The notes below the pieces were generated by a model. That model was not told where the DNA came from, did no database searches, and saw nothing but the letters and a program-made list of their open reading frames with translations. Both the position numbers and the translations under genes were made by a program. From Clitoria ternatea (lineage: Eukaryota > Streptophyta > Magnoliopsida > Fabales > Fabaceae), in contig CM075675.1 in assembly GCA_037962975.1 (NCBI GenBank), forward strand, positions 42,020,501 to 42,084,500: a DNA stretch of 64,000 nucleotides. Direction: 5' to 3'. This document shows, piece by piece, positions 1-11,338 of this stretch; position 1 is the stretch's first letter, and each line of letters starts with the position of its first letter.

Positions 1-3000
1 ATTATCACAGTAGAGACTTATAGGGTCCACAATGCTAGGAACAATCCCAAGTTCTGTTATGAACTTCTTGATCCATACTGCCTCTTTTGCAGCATTTGAG
101 GCAGCAATATACTCAGACTCTGTAGTAGAATCAGCAACTGTCTCTTGCTTTGAACTCTTCCAGCTTACAGCGCCACCATTTAGACAAAACACGTACCCAG
201 ATTGCGATCTTGAGTCATCCTTATCAGTTTGGAAGCTAGCATCAGTGTAACCTTTTACAATGAGCTCTTCTTCCCCTCCATATATCAAGAATGCATCCTT
301 AGTTTTTCTTAAGTACTTCAGGATATTCTTGACAGCAGTCCAGTGACTTTCACCGGGATCAGACTGGTATCTGCTCGTCATGCTTAAAGCGTACGAGACA
401 TCTGGTCGGGTACATATCATGGCATACATGATTGATCCAATAGCAGATGCATATGGAATCTTATTCATCCGTTCTCTTTCTTCTTTAGTGGAAGGAGATT
501 GAGCTTTTGATAAGCTTATGCCATGAGCCATAGGCAAAGTTCCTTTCTTGGAATCTTGCATGTTAAACCTTTTTAACACTTTGTCTATGTATGTATTCTG
601 ACTTAGGCCAAGAAGTTTTCTTGATCTATCTCTATAGATCTTAATTCCCAACACGTAGGTTGCTTCACCTAAGTCTTTCATAGAAAAACAGCTTCCCAAC
701 CAACTCTTCACAGATTGAAGAGTAGGAACGTCATTTCCAATAAGTAGTATGTCATCAACATACAGGACCAGAAAAACAATTGTGCAGTCACTAACCTTCT
801 TGTAGACACAAGGTTCATCCTCATTTTTAGTAAAGCCAAATTGTTTAACAGCTTCATCAAAACGAAGATTCCAGCTTCTGGAAGCTTGCTTAAGTCCATA
901 TATAGAACGTTGTAGCTTGCACACCTTCCTGGATGCTTCAGGCTTAACAAAGCCTTCAGGTTGTGTCATGTACACTTCCTCAAGAAGATTTCCATTAAGG
1001 AAAGCAGTCTTGACATCCATTTGCCATATCTCATAATCATGGTATGCAGCAATAGCAAGCAGAATCCGAACAGACTTTAGCATAGCAACTGGGGAAAAAG
1101 TTTCATCATAGTCTATACCATGTATTTGCTTGAAACCTTTAGCCACCAACCTTGCTTTAAAGGTACTTATATTACCATCCATGTCAGTTTTCTTTTTGAA
1201 AACCCACTTGCATCCTATAGGTTTTACCCCTTCAGGTGCATCAACCAAGTTCCAAACTTGATTAGTGTACATGGAGTCCATTTCAGATTCCATGGCTTCT
1301 AGCCATTTCTCAGATTCTGAACTTGCAATGGCCTCTTCATAAGATGTTGGCTCATTTTGATCCATTAGGAATACATCTCCTTCCTGAGTTACAAGAAATC
1401 CATATCTTTCAGGTTGTTGACGTATTCTACCTGATCTACGCAAGTCTTGTGCTACTGGAGCTGGTGTTATCACAACATTTTGTGGGTCCTGCTCCACTTC
1501 CACCATTGGCTCTTCAATGCCTTGTGAGTCTTGAATTTCTTCAAGTTCTACTTTCCTCCCACTGATTCTTGTAGAGATGAATTCCCTTTCTAAGAATACA
1601 GCATTCCGAGCAACAAACACTTTGCCCTCAGTAGGATTGTAAAAATAATAACCCTTAGTTTCTTTTGGGTATCCCACAAAAAGACATTTATCTGACTTGG
1701 GCCCAAGTTTATCAGAACTTTGGCGTTTAACATAAGCTTCACAGCCCCAAATCTTAAGAAAAGACATACTAGGTCGTTTCCCAGTCCATATCTCATATGG
1801 TGTCTTTATGACAGCCTTTGATGGAACACGGTTAAGTGTGAAAGTTGCTGTCAACAAAGCATGTCCCCAGAATGAGTTAGGGAGGTCAGTTTGACTCATC
1901 ATTGATCGAACCATGTCCAACAAGGTTCTATTTCTCCGCTCAGAAACCCCATTCCATTCTGGTGTTCCAGGGGGAGTAAGTTGAGATATAATCCCACACT
2001 CTTTAAGATATTCATCAAACTCTAGGCTCAAATATTCACCACCTCGATCAGATCGAAGTGCTTTAATTGTCTTGCCAAGTTGGTTCTCTACTTCATGTTT
2101 AAACTCCTTGAACTTTTCAAAGGATTCTGATTTATGTTTCATGAGAAACACAAATCCATATCTACTGAAATCATCAGTAAAAGTGATGAAGTAACTAAAA
2201 CCTCCCCTAGCCATTGTCCCTATGGGCCCACATACATCACTATGTATCAAGCCAAGAAGATCACTCGCCCTTTCACCTTTTCCGGTAAAAGGGGTCTTGG
2301 TCATCTTCCCTAATAAACAAGATTCACATGTATCTATTGATTCAAAATCAAAAGATTCTAAATATCCATCTTGATGGAGTTTAGAAATGCGTTTCTCATT
2401 TATATGTCCTAGGCGACAATGCCAAAGATAAGTTGGGTTTAAATCATTTGTTTTAACCCTTTTAGTATTAATGTTATAGATAGGGGTTTCGAGATCTAGA
2501 ACATAAAGTCCATTACTCAAATTTGCACAACAATAAAACATGTCTTTTAAATAAACCGAACAACTATTGTTCTTTATTGTAAAGGAAAATCCTTTCTTAT
2601 CAAGACAAGAAACAGAAATAATGTTTCTCCTTATTGCCGGAACAAAATAACAATTGTCCAATTCAAGGACTAACCCTGAGGGCAAGGATAAAAAATAAGT
2701 CCCTACAGCTAATGCAGCAACTCTTGCTCCATTTCCAACGCGTAGGTCTACCTCACCCTTCATCAACTGCCTACTCCTTCTTAGATCCTGCACATTAAGA
2801 CAAATGTGAGATCCACATCCAGTATCTAATACCCATGATGTTGAAGTTGACATGTTAATTTCTATAACAAAAATACCTGAAGTGGAAGTCTCACTTCCTT
2901 TCTTCTTAAGCTCTTCTAGGTACTTTGGACAGTTTCTCTTCCAGTGTCCCTTTTGTCCACAATGGTGACATTTACCTTCCTTAGCCACCCCGCCCACAGG

Positions 3001-3483
3001 TTTTAAGGCTGATGTACTTGGCTTATCCTTGCCTTTCCAAATCTTCTTGCCATTTCCTACAATACCCTTTCCTTTGCCTTTATACATGCCCTTTCCTTTA
3101 CCTTTGCCAGAATTGACCATCATTATGGCCTTGCCCTTTCCTTTAGAAATATTGGGCTCAGCAGTCCTCAACATATTGAGTAGCTCTGGCAATGTTTTGT
3201 CCAATGCATTCATGTTGTAATTCATGATGACTGGCTTAAAACTGTCAGGTAATGATTTCAAAATGAGATCGGTAGCCAACTTCTGAGGGAAAGCATCCTT
3301 GTCAGCTTTAGAGGCATTGTTCGCGGGTGGTTCCGGAATCGGACCTTCCAGGACATACTGCTTTTTCTCTTGTTTGAGGACAATCCTCAAATTTCTATAC
3401 CAGTCAAGGAAGTTAGAACCAGACAATTTTTCTTTGTCTAGGATTGATCGCAACGAAAGGTTTGAAGGTGTGTTTGACGTCAT
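1..3483 (-). CDS. copia Gag-Pol polyprotein, open for 1161 codons and continuing past the left edge
   Basis: The product is the polyprotein that forms the particle, matures it, copies the RNA and inserts the cDNA. I read every codon from the ATG at 3481-3483 to base 1 and found no stop; a TAG lies just upstream of the start. Domains in order: Gag N-terminus with LSGSNFLDWYRNLR; a CX2CX4HX4C zinc knuckle at residues 172-185; protease with DTG at 220; integrase HHCC region (HCRLGH, CESC), then catalytic D416, D479 and E515 (D-35-E spacing); reverse transcriptase with YVDD at 908-911; RNase H with YTDAS around 1081 and ESEYIA. The frame ends at the window edge inside RNase H, so the stop was not seen. 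Gag looks short: the KDAF segment near residue 64 is followed at once by PQKLATDLIL, where related Tnt1-type Gags have roughly 80 more residues. That comparison is from memory of the family; the deletion is in frame. Confidence 0.93.
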   Translation of the reverse strand, partial: MTSNTPSNLSLRSILDKEKLSGSNFLDWYRNLRIVLKQEKKQYVLEGPIPEPPANNASKADKDAFPQKLATDLILKSLPDSFKPVIMNYNMNALDKTLPELLNMLRTAEPNISKGKGKAIMMVNSGKGKGKGMYKGKGKGIVGNGKKIWKGKDKPSTSALKPVGGVAKEGKCHHCGQKGHWKRNCPKYLEELKKKGSETSTSGIFVIEINMSTSTSWVLDTGCGSHICLNVQDLRRSRQLMKGEVDLRVGNGARVAALAVGTYFLSLPSGLVLELDNCYFVPAIRRNIISVSCLDKKGFSFTIKNNSCSVYLKDMFYCCANLSNGLYVLDLETPIYNINTKRVKTNDLNPTYLWHCRLGHINEKRISKLHQDGYLESFDFESIDTCESCLLGKMTKTPFTGKGERASDLLGLIHSDVCGPIGTMARGGFSYFITFTDDFSRYGFVFLMKHKSESFEKFKEFKHEVENQLGKTIKALRSDRGGEYLSLEFDEYLKECGIISQLTPPGTPEWNGVSERRNRTLLDMVRSMMSQTDLPNSFWGHALLTATFTLNRVPSKAVIKTPYEIWTGKRPSMSFLKIWGCEAYVKRQSSDKLGPKSDKCLFVGYPKETKGYYFYNPTEGKVFVARNAVFLEREFISTRISGRKVELEEIQDSQGIEEPMVEVEQDPQNVVITPAPVAQDLRRSGRIRQQPERYGFLVTQEGDVFLMDQNEPTSYEEAIASSESEKWLEAMESEMDSMYTNQVWNLVDAPEGVKPIGCKWVFKKKTDMDGNISTFKARLVAKGFKQIHGIDYDETFSPVAMLKSVRILLAIAAYHDYEIWQMDVKTAFLNGNLLEEVYMTQPEGFVKPEASRKVCKLQRSIYGLKQASRSWNLRFDEAVKQFGFTKNEDEPCVYKKVSDCTIVFLVLYVDDILLIGNDVPTLQSVKSWLGSCFSMKDLGEATYVLGIKIYRDRSRKLLGLSQNTYIDKVLKRFNMQDSKKGTLPMAHGISLSKAQSPSTKEERERMNKIPYASAIGSIMYAMICTRPDVSYALSMTSRYQSDPGESHWTAVKNILKYLRKTKDAFLIYGGEEELIVKGYTDASFQTDKDDSRSQSGYVFCLNGGAVSWKSSKQETVADSTTESEYIAASNAAKEAVWIKKFITELGIVPSIVDPISLYCDN

Positions 3484-5445
3484 GGTTATCTAAAACAGAA
3501 AATATGTAGTAAGTATCATTTTCAAAACATATTTAAATTATGGTCATTTAAATTAAATATGTCTCCCACTATTTTGATTCAAAACAAAAATACCCTCCAC
3601 GAATCAGAAAATCCCGTTGGAAGATTTTCTAGTGGGCTAAGATCCATATTTTGCCAAGCGTTAAGTCAGCTTTGGCTGATCACCTAATACTTGGTTATTT
3701 AGGTAGGAAACTTTTTCCAATTGTATCTTTATACAACTCTTAGTCATTGGGTTAAGTAACCATTACTTATTATTCATCTTATGAATATTTAGCCCAATGT
3801 TTACGCCTCTAAGTTATATTCAATCCAATTGAAAACTTAGTTAAGTTAAAGCCCAATAAAACAGTTTGGATACTACCATTATCCCATCGCGTCTTACTAA
3901 TATAAATAATAGTGCCCTGCTTTGGCAGACCCACTATTTATTGACATTAGTGTTGACGAGTGTACTTATTGGAAGGCGTTTATAACTTAATATTATTTTG
4001 AGGGATTTTAATTTATTTTAAAATTACCGTCTTTGTTAAACGCTTTAACGTAATAAAATTATCCCCAAAACATGCAAACGAAATTGTGAGATGGTTATGG
4101 TCTTCCTAGAAAAAAAAAATAAAAAAAAAATGAATAAACCTAGAGGAACTATATAGCCAAGGCTTCATGAAGTCCTACTTCTTGAACCCACCATCCTCTT
4201 GGAGTCACCACTCCTTGGTTCCTTTCAAAGACAAAAGCGCTTAGAGTCACCACTCTAGTTTTCTTCTAGATCTCTACTTTGTTGCCTCGATCAAGATTAC
4301 AAGATTTTTAAAGAAACTCGCTTTACATACGAGTGAAGGGTTGAGAAAAGAAATACAACAGAATGAAGAGAGGCACAGCACGCAGGCTGTATTTAAATAA
4401 AATAACTAAGACCATAACCATTCACCATGCAACGTGTTAATTAATTAATTATAACCCATTTGAAATAATTTTAAAAAAAAAATAAATTTTAAACGGGCCA
4501 TTAAACACGTGGGTCGGTAATAAGGCGCTACGCAGAGAATGTACGGGGGTCCCGCTACCCGGTTAGCGGGCGGGGGTCAAGGGGGGGCCGCCCCTTGCGG
4601 GGTGCGGGGCAGCGCCCCGGCCCAAAATTTTAGTACTGTAGTCAGGTTGGTTCCCAGGAAAGAGAGGTGGGTCCGGTGTGACCGCTTAAGTACCAAATCT
4701 TTCCTAGCCAGAACGTCCCACTGACCATTAACAGCTCTAAAATTTCGGCTAGGGTTTCAACCACTTTGAAACCCTAATTCCTTGTTGCGAACACTTCACA
4801 ACGCAGCCGTCAAGGCACATGGAGGCAGCGCCGTCTAGGGTTTCAAAACCTAGAATTCAATTTGCACTAATGCCAACATGCAATGCCTTTCCATGACGGC
4901 CGTCTAGGTTTCAACTCTTGAACCCTAGATTAAGGAACGGCCATGGTTTAACACTTAAACCTTATCACTTAACGCCCCATAACATGAACCATTCATGTTC
5001 GAAGATCAACTCAATTGATTCAAAGTTTGTACGATGACAATCATATGAGTAAAACACATATCAAAATTGCATAAACTCATACATCATACAAATTTAAACG
5101 GCAACAACATACATACTAAAATTAAGAAGCTTTATAACATGCATCATATACAATTTATAAAGAATAACTCAAAATTATATGTATCATGCCAAAACAGAGG
5201 TCATACCATATACATGATTAATCATTGTAATAATATGCATCATATGCGATAACTCAAAATAGCAACATAATCATGCATGTTTATTTTCGAATCCTAGTTT
5301 CACAAAACATTTTTCGCAAAACAAAATTGCAAAGTTTTAAACAACGAAACGATTTCGCAAATCATATTTTCCAAAAGCTCTTGCAAACGAAAACATATCA
5401 TCATAAAATATAAACAAATGCCCAAAACACGGTTTTGCAACCTAG
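3484..5445 (-). other. long untranslated leader of the copia element
   Basis: These 1.96 kb separate the primer binding site from the gag start. I found no coding frame worth reporting. The tract is AT-rich with an A-run near 4110-4130, and it holds one strongly GC-rich block at about 4537-4625. Leaders this long are unusual for plant copia elements. The stretch may contain an intron or control elements, but no splice pair is convincing by eye. Confidence 0.6.
4537..4625. repeat. GC-rich structured block inside the copia leader
   Basis: About 90 bases of nearly pure G and C sit in AT-rich surroundings. A perfect 7-bp hairpin is present: CCCGCTA at 4551-4557 pairs with TAGCGGG at 4564-4570 around a 6-base loop. 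Further G-runs and C-runs follow, and GGGG/CCCC pairing is possible across 4580-4620. A very similar block occurs in other plant copia leaders (from memory). It could be an RNA structure for packaging or translation control; the function is unknown. Confidence 0.6.
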
Positions 5446-5457
5446 GCTCTGATACCA
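5446..5457 (-). other. primer binding site (tRNA-iMet type) of the copia element
   Basis: On the minus strand the bases read TGGTATCAGAGC, the standard plant initiator-methionine tRNA primer site. It begins one base inside the LTR edge at 5459. It fixes the orientation and the inner border of the 5' LTR. Confidence 0.9.
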
Positions 5458-5458
5458 C

Positions 5459-6743
5459 TGTGAGGAAATCCCTAAGCATGAGCAGCGGAAAAATTAAAGG
5501 GATTCCATAGGATTTGCAAGGTTCCGTGTTTCAAAGCACAAAAAACCAATTTCGAAATTATTTAGGTTACCTCTTGAAGAACTCCGAAGCAGTCGTAGCC
5601 TAGTCCTTTAGGAGTCCACACGAGCACTCCCACCAGAATCGCAACACTTGCCAACTGCTAGGTTGACGGCGTGTAGCTCTTGCAACTTTTTGCGAATTTT
5701 GTGTCTCACTTGAGTGAACGGCCTATGAGCATCTTATGCTCTATTTATAGGCTTAGGTTTGACCTAATTTGTTCTCTCTAAAAGTGGGCTCCTTACTCAT
5801 TCCAAATGAGTTAGGCCCAATAGCTTTATTTTAGTCCAACTAAAATAAGACAACATTTTCTGATGGGCTTACTCTATGTGTGTGACCCTATAGGTAAAAT
5901 ACCCGGTCATATTAATAATAAACTATTTTATTATTAATATAAAATAAGAGCGGCATCTAGCAATGCATCATTATGTCCGAATATTATTAACATAACCTAT
6001 AAGTGATAATTATTTAATACGTTTATTCCTTTTGTCACGATATCCTAATTGGGCCCAAGGCATGGTCGCGTCATCCTTGTACGGCCCAATTTATTTTACT
6101 TGATACCGGAGTAGACTGGATCCGAATAAATATCTAATATTTATTCTTTCTAGCATGGCCATGCGTTTTCTTAGTCTTACTCCATCAAGTGGCCTATGGA
6201 TATCACTCCTGTCACATAGGAGAGACAAATCCCATCTACATCACTCACATCCCTCTGCATAATTTGTTCATTGCCTAATCACAACCTTTATAGTCCTCTT
6301 GTTACAGAAGACGTTTAATTGTATTAAAACAATAAACTCCTCATGTAGGAATCGTAGTGACTTCAGGTCGAAGGACTACATATACCATTATCACATTGAG
6401 AATCGTTTATGACAATCATGTAACGATCCATGCAACGTTCTCATGGTGGGTCTGTCCAGTACATCATTACTCTTAATGTGTACCCGTGTGAAGACTCGAT
6501 ATCATCTATATCTATGATCTGTGAGATCAGGTCATCAGTACACTCACACACTAGTCTCAGTGTATTTACATGTCCCCATGTAAATACTTAACTAGGGACA
6601 TTTTAGGAATAATTTTTATATGACCTATTACTCCAAGGATAAATATGTTTAAAACAACTTTAAACTGAAATATTTATTCAATTGATAAGTAGAAAAATAA
6701 TACAAATGAAAAAGCATAAAGGCTCATAGTGCATACACCAACA
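5459..6743 (-). repeat. copia 5' LTR, 1285 bp
   Basis: The sense strand starts TGTTGGTGTATG (6743 downward) and ends CCTCACA at 5459, giving TG...CA ends next to the primer binding site. A TATA box lies at 5742-5749. No second copy is in the window, so the length rests on the TG/CA borders and the adjoining primer site. Confidence 0.8.
5742..5749 (-). promoter_or_regulatory. TATA box in the copia 5' LTR
   Basis: The minus strand reads CTATAAATAG. It lies about 290 bp before the primer binding site, which would place U3/R/U5 borders in ordinary proportions. It is the only good TATA box I noticed in this LTR. Confidence 0.6.
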
Positions 6744-7043
6744 ACTGTCATGCTCACGTTACGCGTGGGCTGATGCGTAGCGTGAGGTGTGCAGTGTTGG
6801 GCTGACGTTACGCGTAGGGCTAGCGCGCAGCATCAGACCCCTGTTTCAGGTTTAAAATTTCTTCCTTTTTAAATGGTTTTGGGGTTTAAATCCATTTAAT
6901 ATATTTATATTTTAGTGATTCCTAAATGAAATACTCATTTCTTTAAATTAGGGTTTAATAAAATTATTTAATCGTGAATAATTTGTTGTGAAAATCCATT
7001 AAACGGGTAGAAATAAATGCAAAATGACTTAGGACGTCACACT
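6744..7043. repeat. LTR-like fragment ending GGACGTCACA, cut by the copia insertion
   Basis: There is no coding frame. The left part has repeated CG-containing words (ttacgcgt, gctagcgcgcag). The tract ends ggacgtcaca at about 7043, the mirror image of the tgtgacgtcc end of the Tekay LTRs at 12059. I take it for the end of a plus-oriented LTR whose start was displaced by the copia element. The border is uncertain. Confidence 0.35.
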
Positions 7044-9172
7044 AGGCTTCTAAAATCAATATCATTCATATCCAATTATTTAGATATCAACGGTACTCCA
7101 TCACTAAAATACTAAGAGTTCTTAAATGTAATAATGAATGTCATGGACTTTGAAATTCATTCTTTCAATGCATAAAAGCATGTTATACGGATCTGACTTT
7201 ACAATACAAATCAAAGTACCAAGGATAACCCACTAAGTGAATCATAGCACTATAATCAATGGGTATCCAGGTGACCACACAATGAATCATAGCACTATAA
7301 ACAGTGACACCCTGAGTAACCACACAGTGAATCATAACACTATAAGCGGCAGCCTCATTGGTACTCGAGAACTGCTTAGTGAATCGTAGCACTATAAATG
7401 GCAGTCTTATCAGTAAATCATAGTGTTGGGCGATCGTAGTGCCAAAATGCATATGATATCATGAGATGCAAATAATGCATATGACGCGAATCGTGGCACA
7501 TATCAATGAATTCAATTCTGACATCATAGCCTAGCTCCAACTAAATCATTTCATATCCTCAAATCAATATTAATTAGACATCACCCGATATTAATCAAAT
7601 CTATATCGTGGAGCTAAACAATACAATTCAATAATAATCACCATTTGTACAAAGACCATTTCATCCATAATATCAATAAATCAAGCATTACATGCCAACA
7701 ATGAAAATCCAACATAAAAGCTATTAATCCACAACGTGCATTAGTGACCATTAAACAATTACTCAACATCCCATATAGGTCCTAATAGTGGTTTCAATAT
7801 TGGGCATAATCATTAGATAATTACTCTTCAAGACACTAATATTCACATATAAGTAATACCATCATTTCCTCATACCACAATCAAACATAAAACCAATCAC
7901 CATCAATTATATCTTACAATTCACCAGTCACCAACATTGTTGCCACTAGCGCTAGTTAGAAGTAAATCAAATTCCATCGCCGGAATACAATCCAAACAGC
8001 ACAGTTCAAAAGCAGTTCATGATATAAAATTATAATTAATATCATTCATTTAATTATGAACCCAACCCTGGCATTTAAATCCATATTCGCTACTCAAGCA
8101 GTAAACCCTCTCAAACGTATAAATGTACCTTTTGGCGACCAGGCTTTACAATTTAACCTTTTGATCAATCGAGTCCTTAAGCGGAATTTCCTAAAATGAC
8201 CAAACCGTTACTTTACTACTAGTCGCCGAAACCATTATTTTTATGCTTCATAGTTTTTATATCTTATAGCAATATTTTCATTTAATAAATCTTTCTCAAT
8301 ATAATTCATCTTTTATCAAAATGACGCTGAGGTATAAAATCTTTCTAAAATACTTTTTGTCTAGTTATTTCTAAAAATTTCAATTATAATATATATATAA
8401 TGTAAAACTTTATTTAATAATTTAAATAATTTAATATTGTATAATAATTTAATCCTTTAAATAAAATATATTATAGATCATATATTAATTAAATTATACT
8501 TTTTATAAAAAATCTCCATTTGTTCTTAAAATACCATTTTCGCTTAATAATAAAATTTTCTAAATTTATAATAATTATTTTAATAACTCAAAACAACTTA
8601 AATAGGTATTTCAAAGCCAACAACGCTATTTTGGTATATTTTTGGTATAAAATGACTTATCAAAATGCGAAACAATCACTGAACCACGCCGAACACTTCA
8701 GATTATAATTTTTTGCTTATCTGATAAATCCTAAAAATTCAAAATAATTATTTTAATAACCCCAAACCACCCAAAGAAGCATTTCGAAGGCAAAAATACA
8801 ATTCCAACATATTTTAAATAATTGTCAACACATCGAAAAGTGATACATTACCTTTCAGCACATCAAATAGATTTTGAAACACCAAAACCTCATTGATCAT
8901 ACATGCATGACGATCAAAAGGTTACGAGTGAACACATGCATGAATGAGAGGGGAGCTGCGCGAGAGAGAGGGGAACAACATGTGTAATAGGGAGGGAGAC
9001 AACGTGAGACACTGAGTGAGTGAGAGGAGAACACAAGAGTGAGGCAGAGTGAAGGGAAGCGTGGGAGATCGGGAGAGAACAAGAGGGATAGAGTGAATGG
9101 GAGATTGAAAGTGTGAGATAAAGAGTGAGAGATAAAAAAAGAAAAGGGCTGTTCTTAAAAGAAAGAAAAGGA
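7044..9172 (-). repeat. non-coding tract, probably part of an older minus-strand LTR
   Basis: No credible gene is present; the few short open frames lie in repeats. The tract is AT-rich, with a tandem repeat near 7190-7440 and a GA-rich stretch at 8940-9170 like the promoter-side stretches of the other LTRs here. It probably continues at 32143, after the solo LTR that interrupts it, and ends there with ggatgttaca at 32437. The left end is not resolved. Confidence 0.4.
7225..7440. repeat. degenerate tandem repeat, about 60 bp, 4-5 copies
   Basis: The word aatcatagcactata or a close variant recurs at about 7237, 7286, 7327, 7382 and, partially, 7415, each followed by a variable piece. Similar short-period repeats stand near the same end of the Tekay LTRs (12579-12745). 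Confidence 0.65.
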
Positions 9173-9177
9173 AGTAA
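9173..9177. other. target site duplication AGTAA (left copy) of solo LTR 9178-32137
   Basis: The bases agtaa stand directly left of the proposed LTR start. The identical five bases stand at 32138-32142, directly right of the clear LTR end gttaca at 32137. The pairing supports one interrupted insertion. Confidence 0.6.
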
Positions 9178-9509
9178 TAAAACATCATATCCCTAATATG
9201 ATTAATTAGAATAATAGTTGGAATAATAAAATTTAGGGTAAGTTTTTTGCGGTTTATCAAATCAAATAGATTGTAGAAAAAGCCGCGAAATGAAAATTTA
9301 ACAACTACCCCTGGACCATTTAAAAGAACCTATCCCATATATGGCGATATGAGAAGGTATAAAAATTAATTAAAAATGCTTCTTGGACAATCAATATTGC
9401 GATCATCATAAGGATTAGCGGAAAGTGTATTCTAGTTATTAAATAAAAGAAAATAAAATTTCATATTAAAAATAATAAAACTATATTGGAGAAAATAAAG
9501 AAATTTACA

Positions 9510-10066
9510 ATCTGGGCGAAACTCGCTTGAGTGAAGCCCATATTCGCTTAAGCAAGTTCTACAAAGGTCGCTTGGGCGAGACCTAACTCGCTTGAGCGAG
9601 TTTACAATATGCATCAGACCTCTCTTCCTTGCCTGAGCGAGACATGCTCGCTTCCTTCCAGAAGCAATTTCACTCATTCTCGCTTGAGCGAGTTTCACTC
9701 GCTTGAGGGAGTTCAACATGAATCGCTTGAGCAAGACCTAGCTTGCTTAGGCGAGCATACCATCAGAATCAGATCCCATTCATTTCGCTTGGGCGAGAAG
9801 TTCTCGCCTGGGTGAAATTTGTCTAGAACCATTTCACCATCACTCGCTTGAGTGAGTACTATTCTCGCTTGGGCAAGATTGGGCCAGAGGCCACACCTCT
9901 GATACATGAAGGTCTAGCTTGAGCGAGGTTCACTCTCGCTTGAGCGAAACATCATTCTTGCCTGAGCGAACCAAATTCGCTTGAGTAAGAATTGGCCAAT
10001 AAGCCTTTTACCTCTAACTGCCTTATCTCGCTTGAGCGAGATTCGTCTCGCTTGAGCGAGTTTTGC
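9510..10066. repeat. cluster of about 20 imperfect palindromes, consensus CTCGCTTGAGCGAG
   Basis: The 14-base word has 6-base arms CTCGCT/AGCGAG around TG. About twenty exact or near copies occur at irregular 15-45 base spacing (e.g. 9589-9602, 9680-9692, 10027-10040, 10048-10061). Variants such as CGCCTGGG and CGCTTAGG keep the arms partly complementary. Another small cluster stands at 33530-33610 in a related solo LTR. Confidence 0.85.
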
Positions 10067-10498
10067 AGCACATACCTGGAAGTTTGAATTTTTCAAGTTA
10101 AATGACATTCCAAGCTTCTAGACTAACTTCTAACTTACGTATTTTGCCCATTTCAAGTCCGATTACTATGAAACTTCATGGTCATTATATTTTCCCCCTT
10201 CTGAGACTAATGGCGATGTCCGTTCGCCAAAATTATGACATAATACCAACTTATTCAGAAAATTCAATATGACCCAAATATGCAATTTTGAATGCATTAC
10301 ATCCTTCTAATTCCAATCAAAGATATCAAAATCTATTTGGACAATTCATAAATGATATAGGGAATCAATTGATCCCTTTTGATAGTCTAAAAACTCATCG
10401 GTTCATAATATCATCCTTCCAATTCCTAATTTTGCACTCTATGCATATGCATCATTTCATTTCTATAAATTCAACTCATATATCATATCATTATCATG

Positions 10499-10527
10499 AA
10501 TATATATATATATATATATATATATTT
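10499..10527. repeat. (TA)n microsatellite
   Basis: About 14 TA units lie inside the solo LTR. Confidence 0.9.
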
Positions 10528-11267
10528 ACATACATGATCAAATTCCAAGCTTCCAAGTGAAGCTACACATTATCCAAATCCACTAATCATTCATACATAT
10601 CATAATGTATTATCAAAAGCCGGCCAAGGCAATACATACTACTATCCATGCTATGTACAAATATGTACATGACAACGTTCATGTTGAGTGATCTCTCATA
10701 TGCCTTCACTCCTTCCTATATCCACTGTAAAAATAACCACAAATAGGGGTGAGTATATACATTTTAAATGACAGTTATTAAATCAGATCATTTATCCAAT
10801 TCATTATCATACATAAATAATATTCATAACTAATACATTCTCAACACATTTGATACAATTCATATTGTTCTCAACAACTTTCATCAATACATAAACATAC
10901 TCAATCAATTAGATCCAATCATTTATTATTAAGTTTTATTTTGTGTTGCAACACTGGCTCTCAGCCATATACTCAGCTCTTAGTTGATCTGACCATTTTA
11001 CTGGTACCAAACCATTTGCCCTCTCACCTGACACAATCACTCTCAGCGACAACGGTAGTGTCACGGGCTAAACCTCGAGCCCCGCTCAAGAGGTTTTGCC
11101 TTGAATCCCACCCAAGGTCTTTTGTGGAATCCTCGAAACCACAATCATATTTATTCTCTTTTATATTCATGTACAAGTACAGCATCTCATGCATATAATT
11201 CATATCAATCAATTATCCTATTACATCTCATGCATAGGATATCATTCATTCTTCTTACATCTCATGA

Positions 11268-11289
11268 ACACACACACACACACACACAT

Positions 11290-11336
<47 letters not shown>
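11268..11336. repeat. (CA)n-(TA)n compound microsatellite
   Basis: About 10 CA units, then CA/TA interruptions, then about 18 TA units. Confidence 0.9.

Positions 11337-11338
<2 letters not shown>

Larger units (their letters stand above)
1..6743 (-). mobile_element. Ty1/copia LTR retrotransposon, minus strand, 3' end beyond left edge
   Basis: Read on the minus strand the order is 5' LTR (6743 to 5459), primer binding site, leader, then one polyprotein frame with Gag, protease, integrase, reverse transcriptase and RNase H. Integrase before reverse transcriptase defines Ty1/copia. The LTR begins TGTTGG and ends CACA on the element's sense strand. The five bases just outside (6744-6748, actgt) should be the target duplication, but the partner and the 3' LTR lie outside the window. 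The tract beyond 6744 is older LTR debris. Confidence 0.9.

Noticed and set aside
4539..4724. Open frame with Gly/Arg-rich product over the GC-rich block
   Set aside because: It exists only because the block is GC-rich and stop-poor; it lies antisense in the copia leader.
7034..7043. ggacgtcaca as a firm LTR border with acgtc/acgtg as target duplication to 32438
   Set aside because: The five bases differ and the next bases do not start with TG; only the similarity to other LTR ends remains.
9510..10066. Possible CRISPR array because of repeated palindromes
   Set aside because: Spacing is irregular, repeats are degenerate, and the setting is a plant LTR.
9432..10108. Several short frames rich in LAQAR/SLKR words
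   Set aside because: They only translate the CTCGCTTGAGCGAG repeats.
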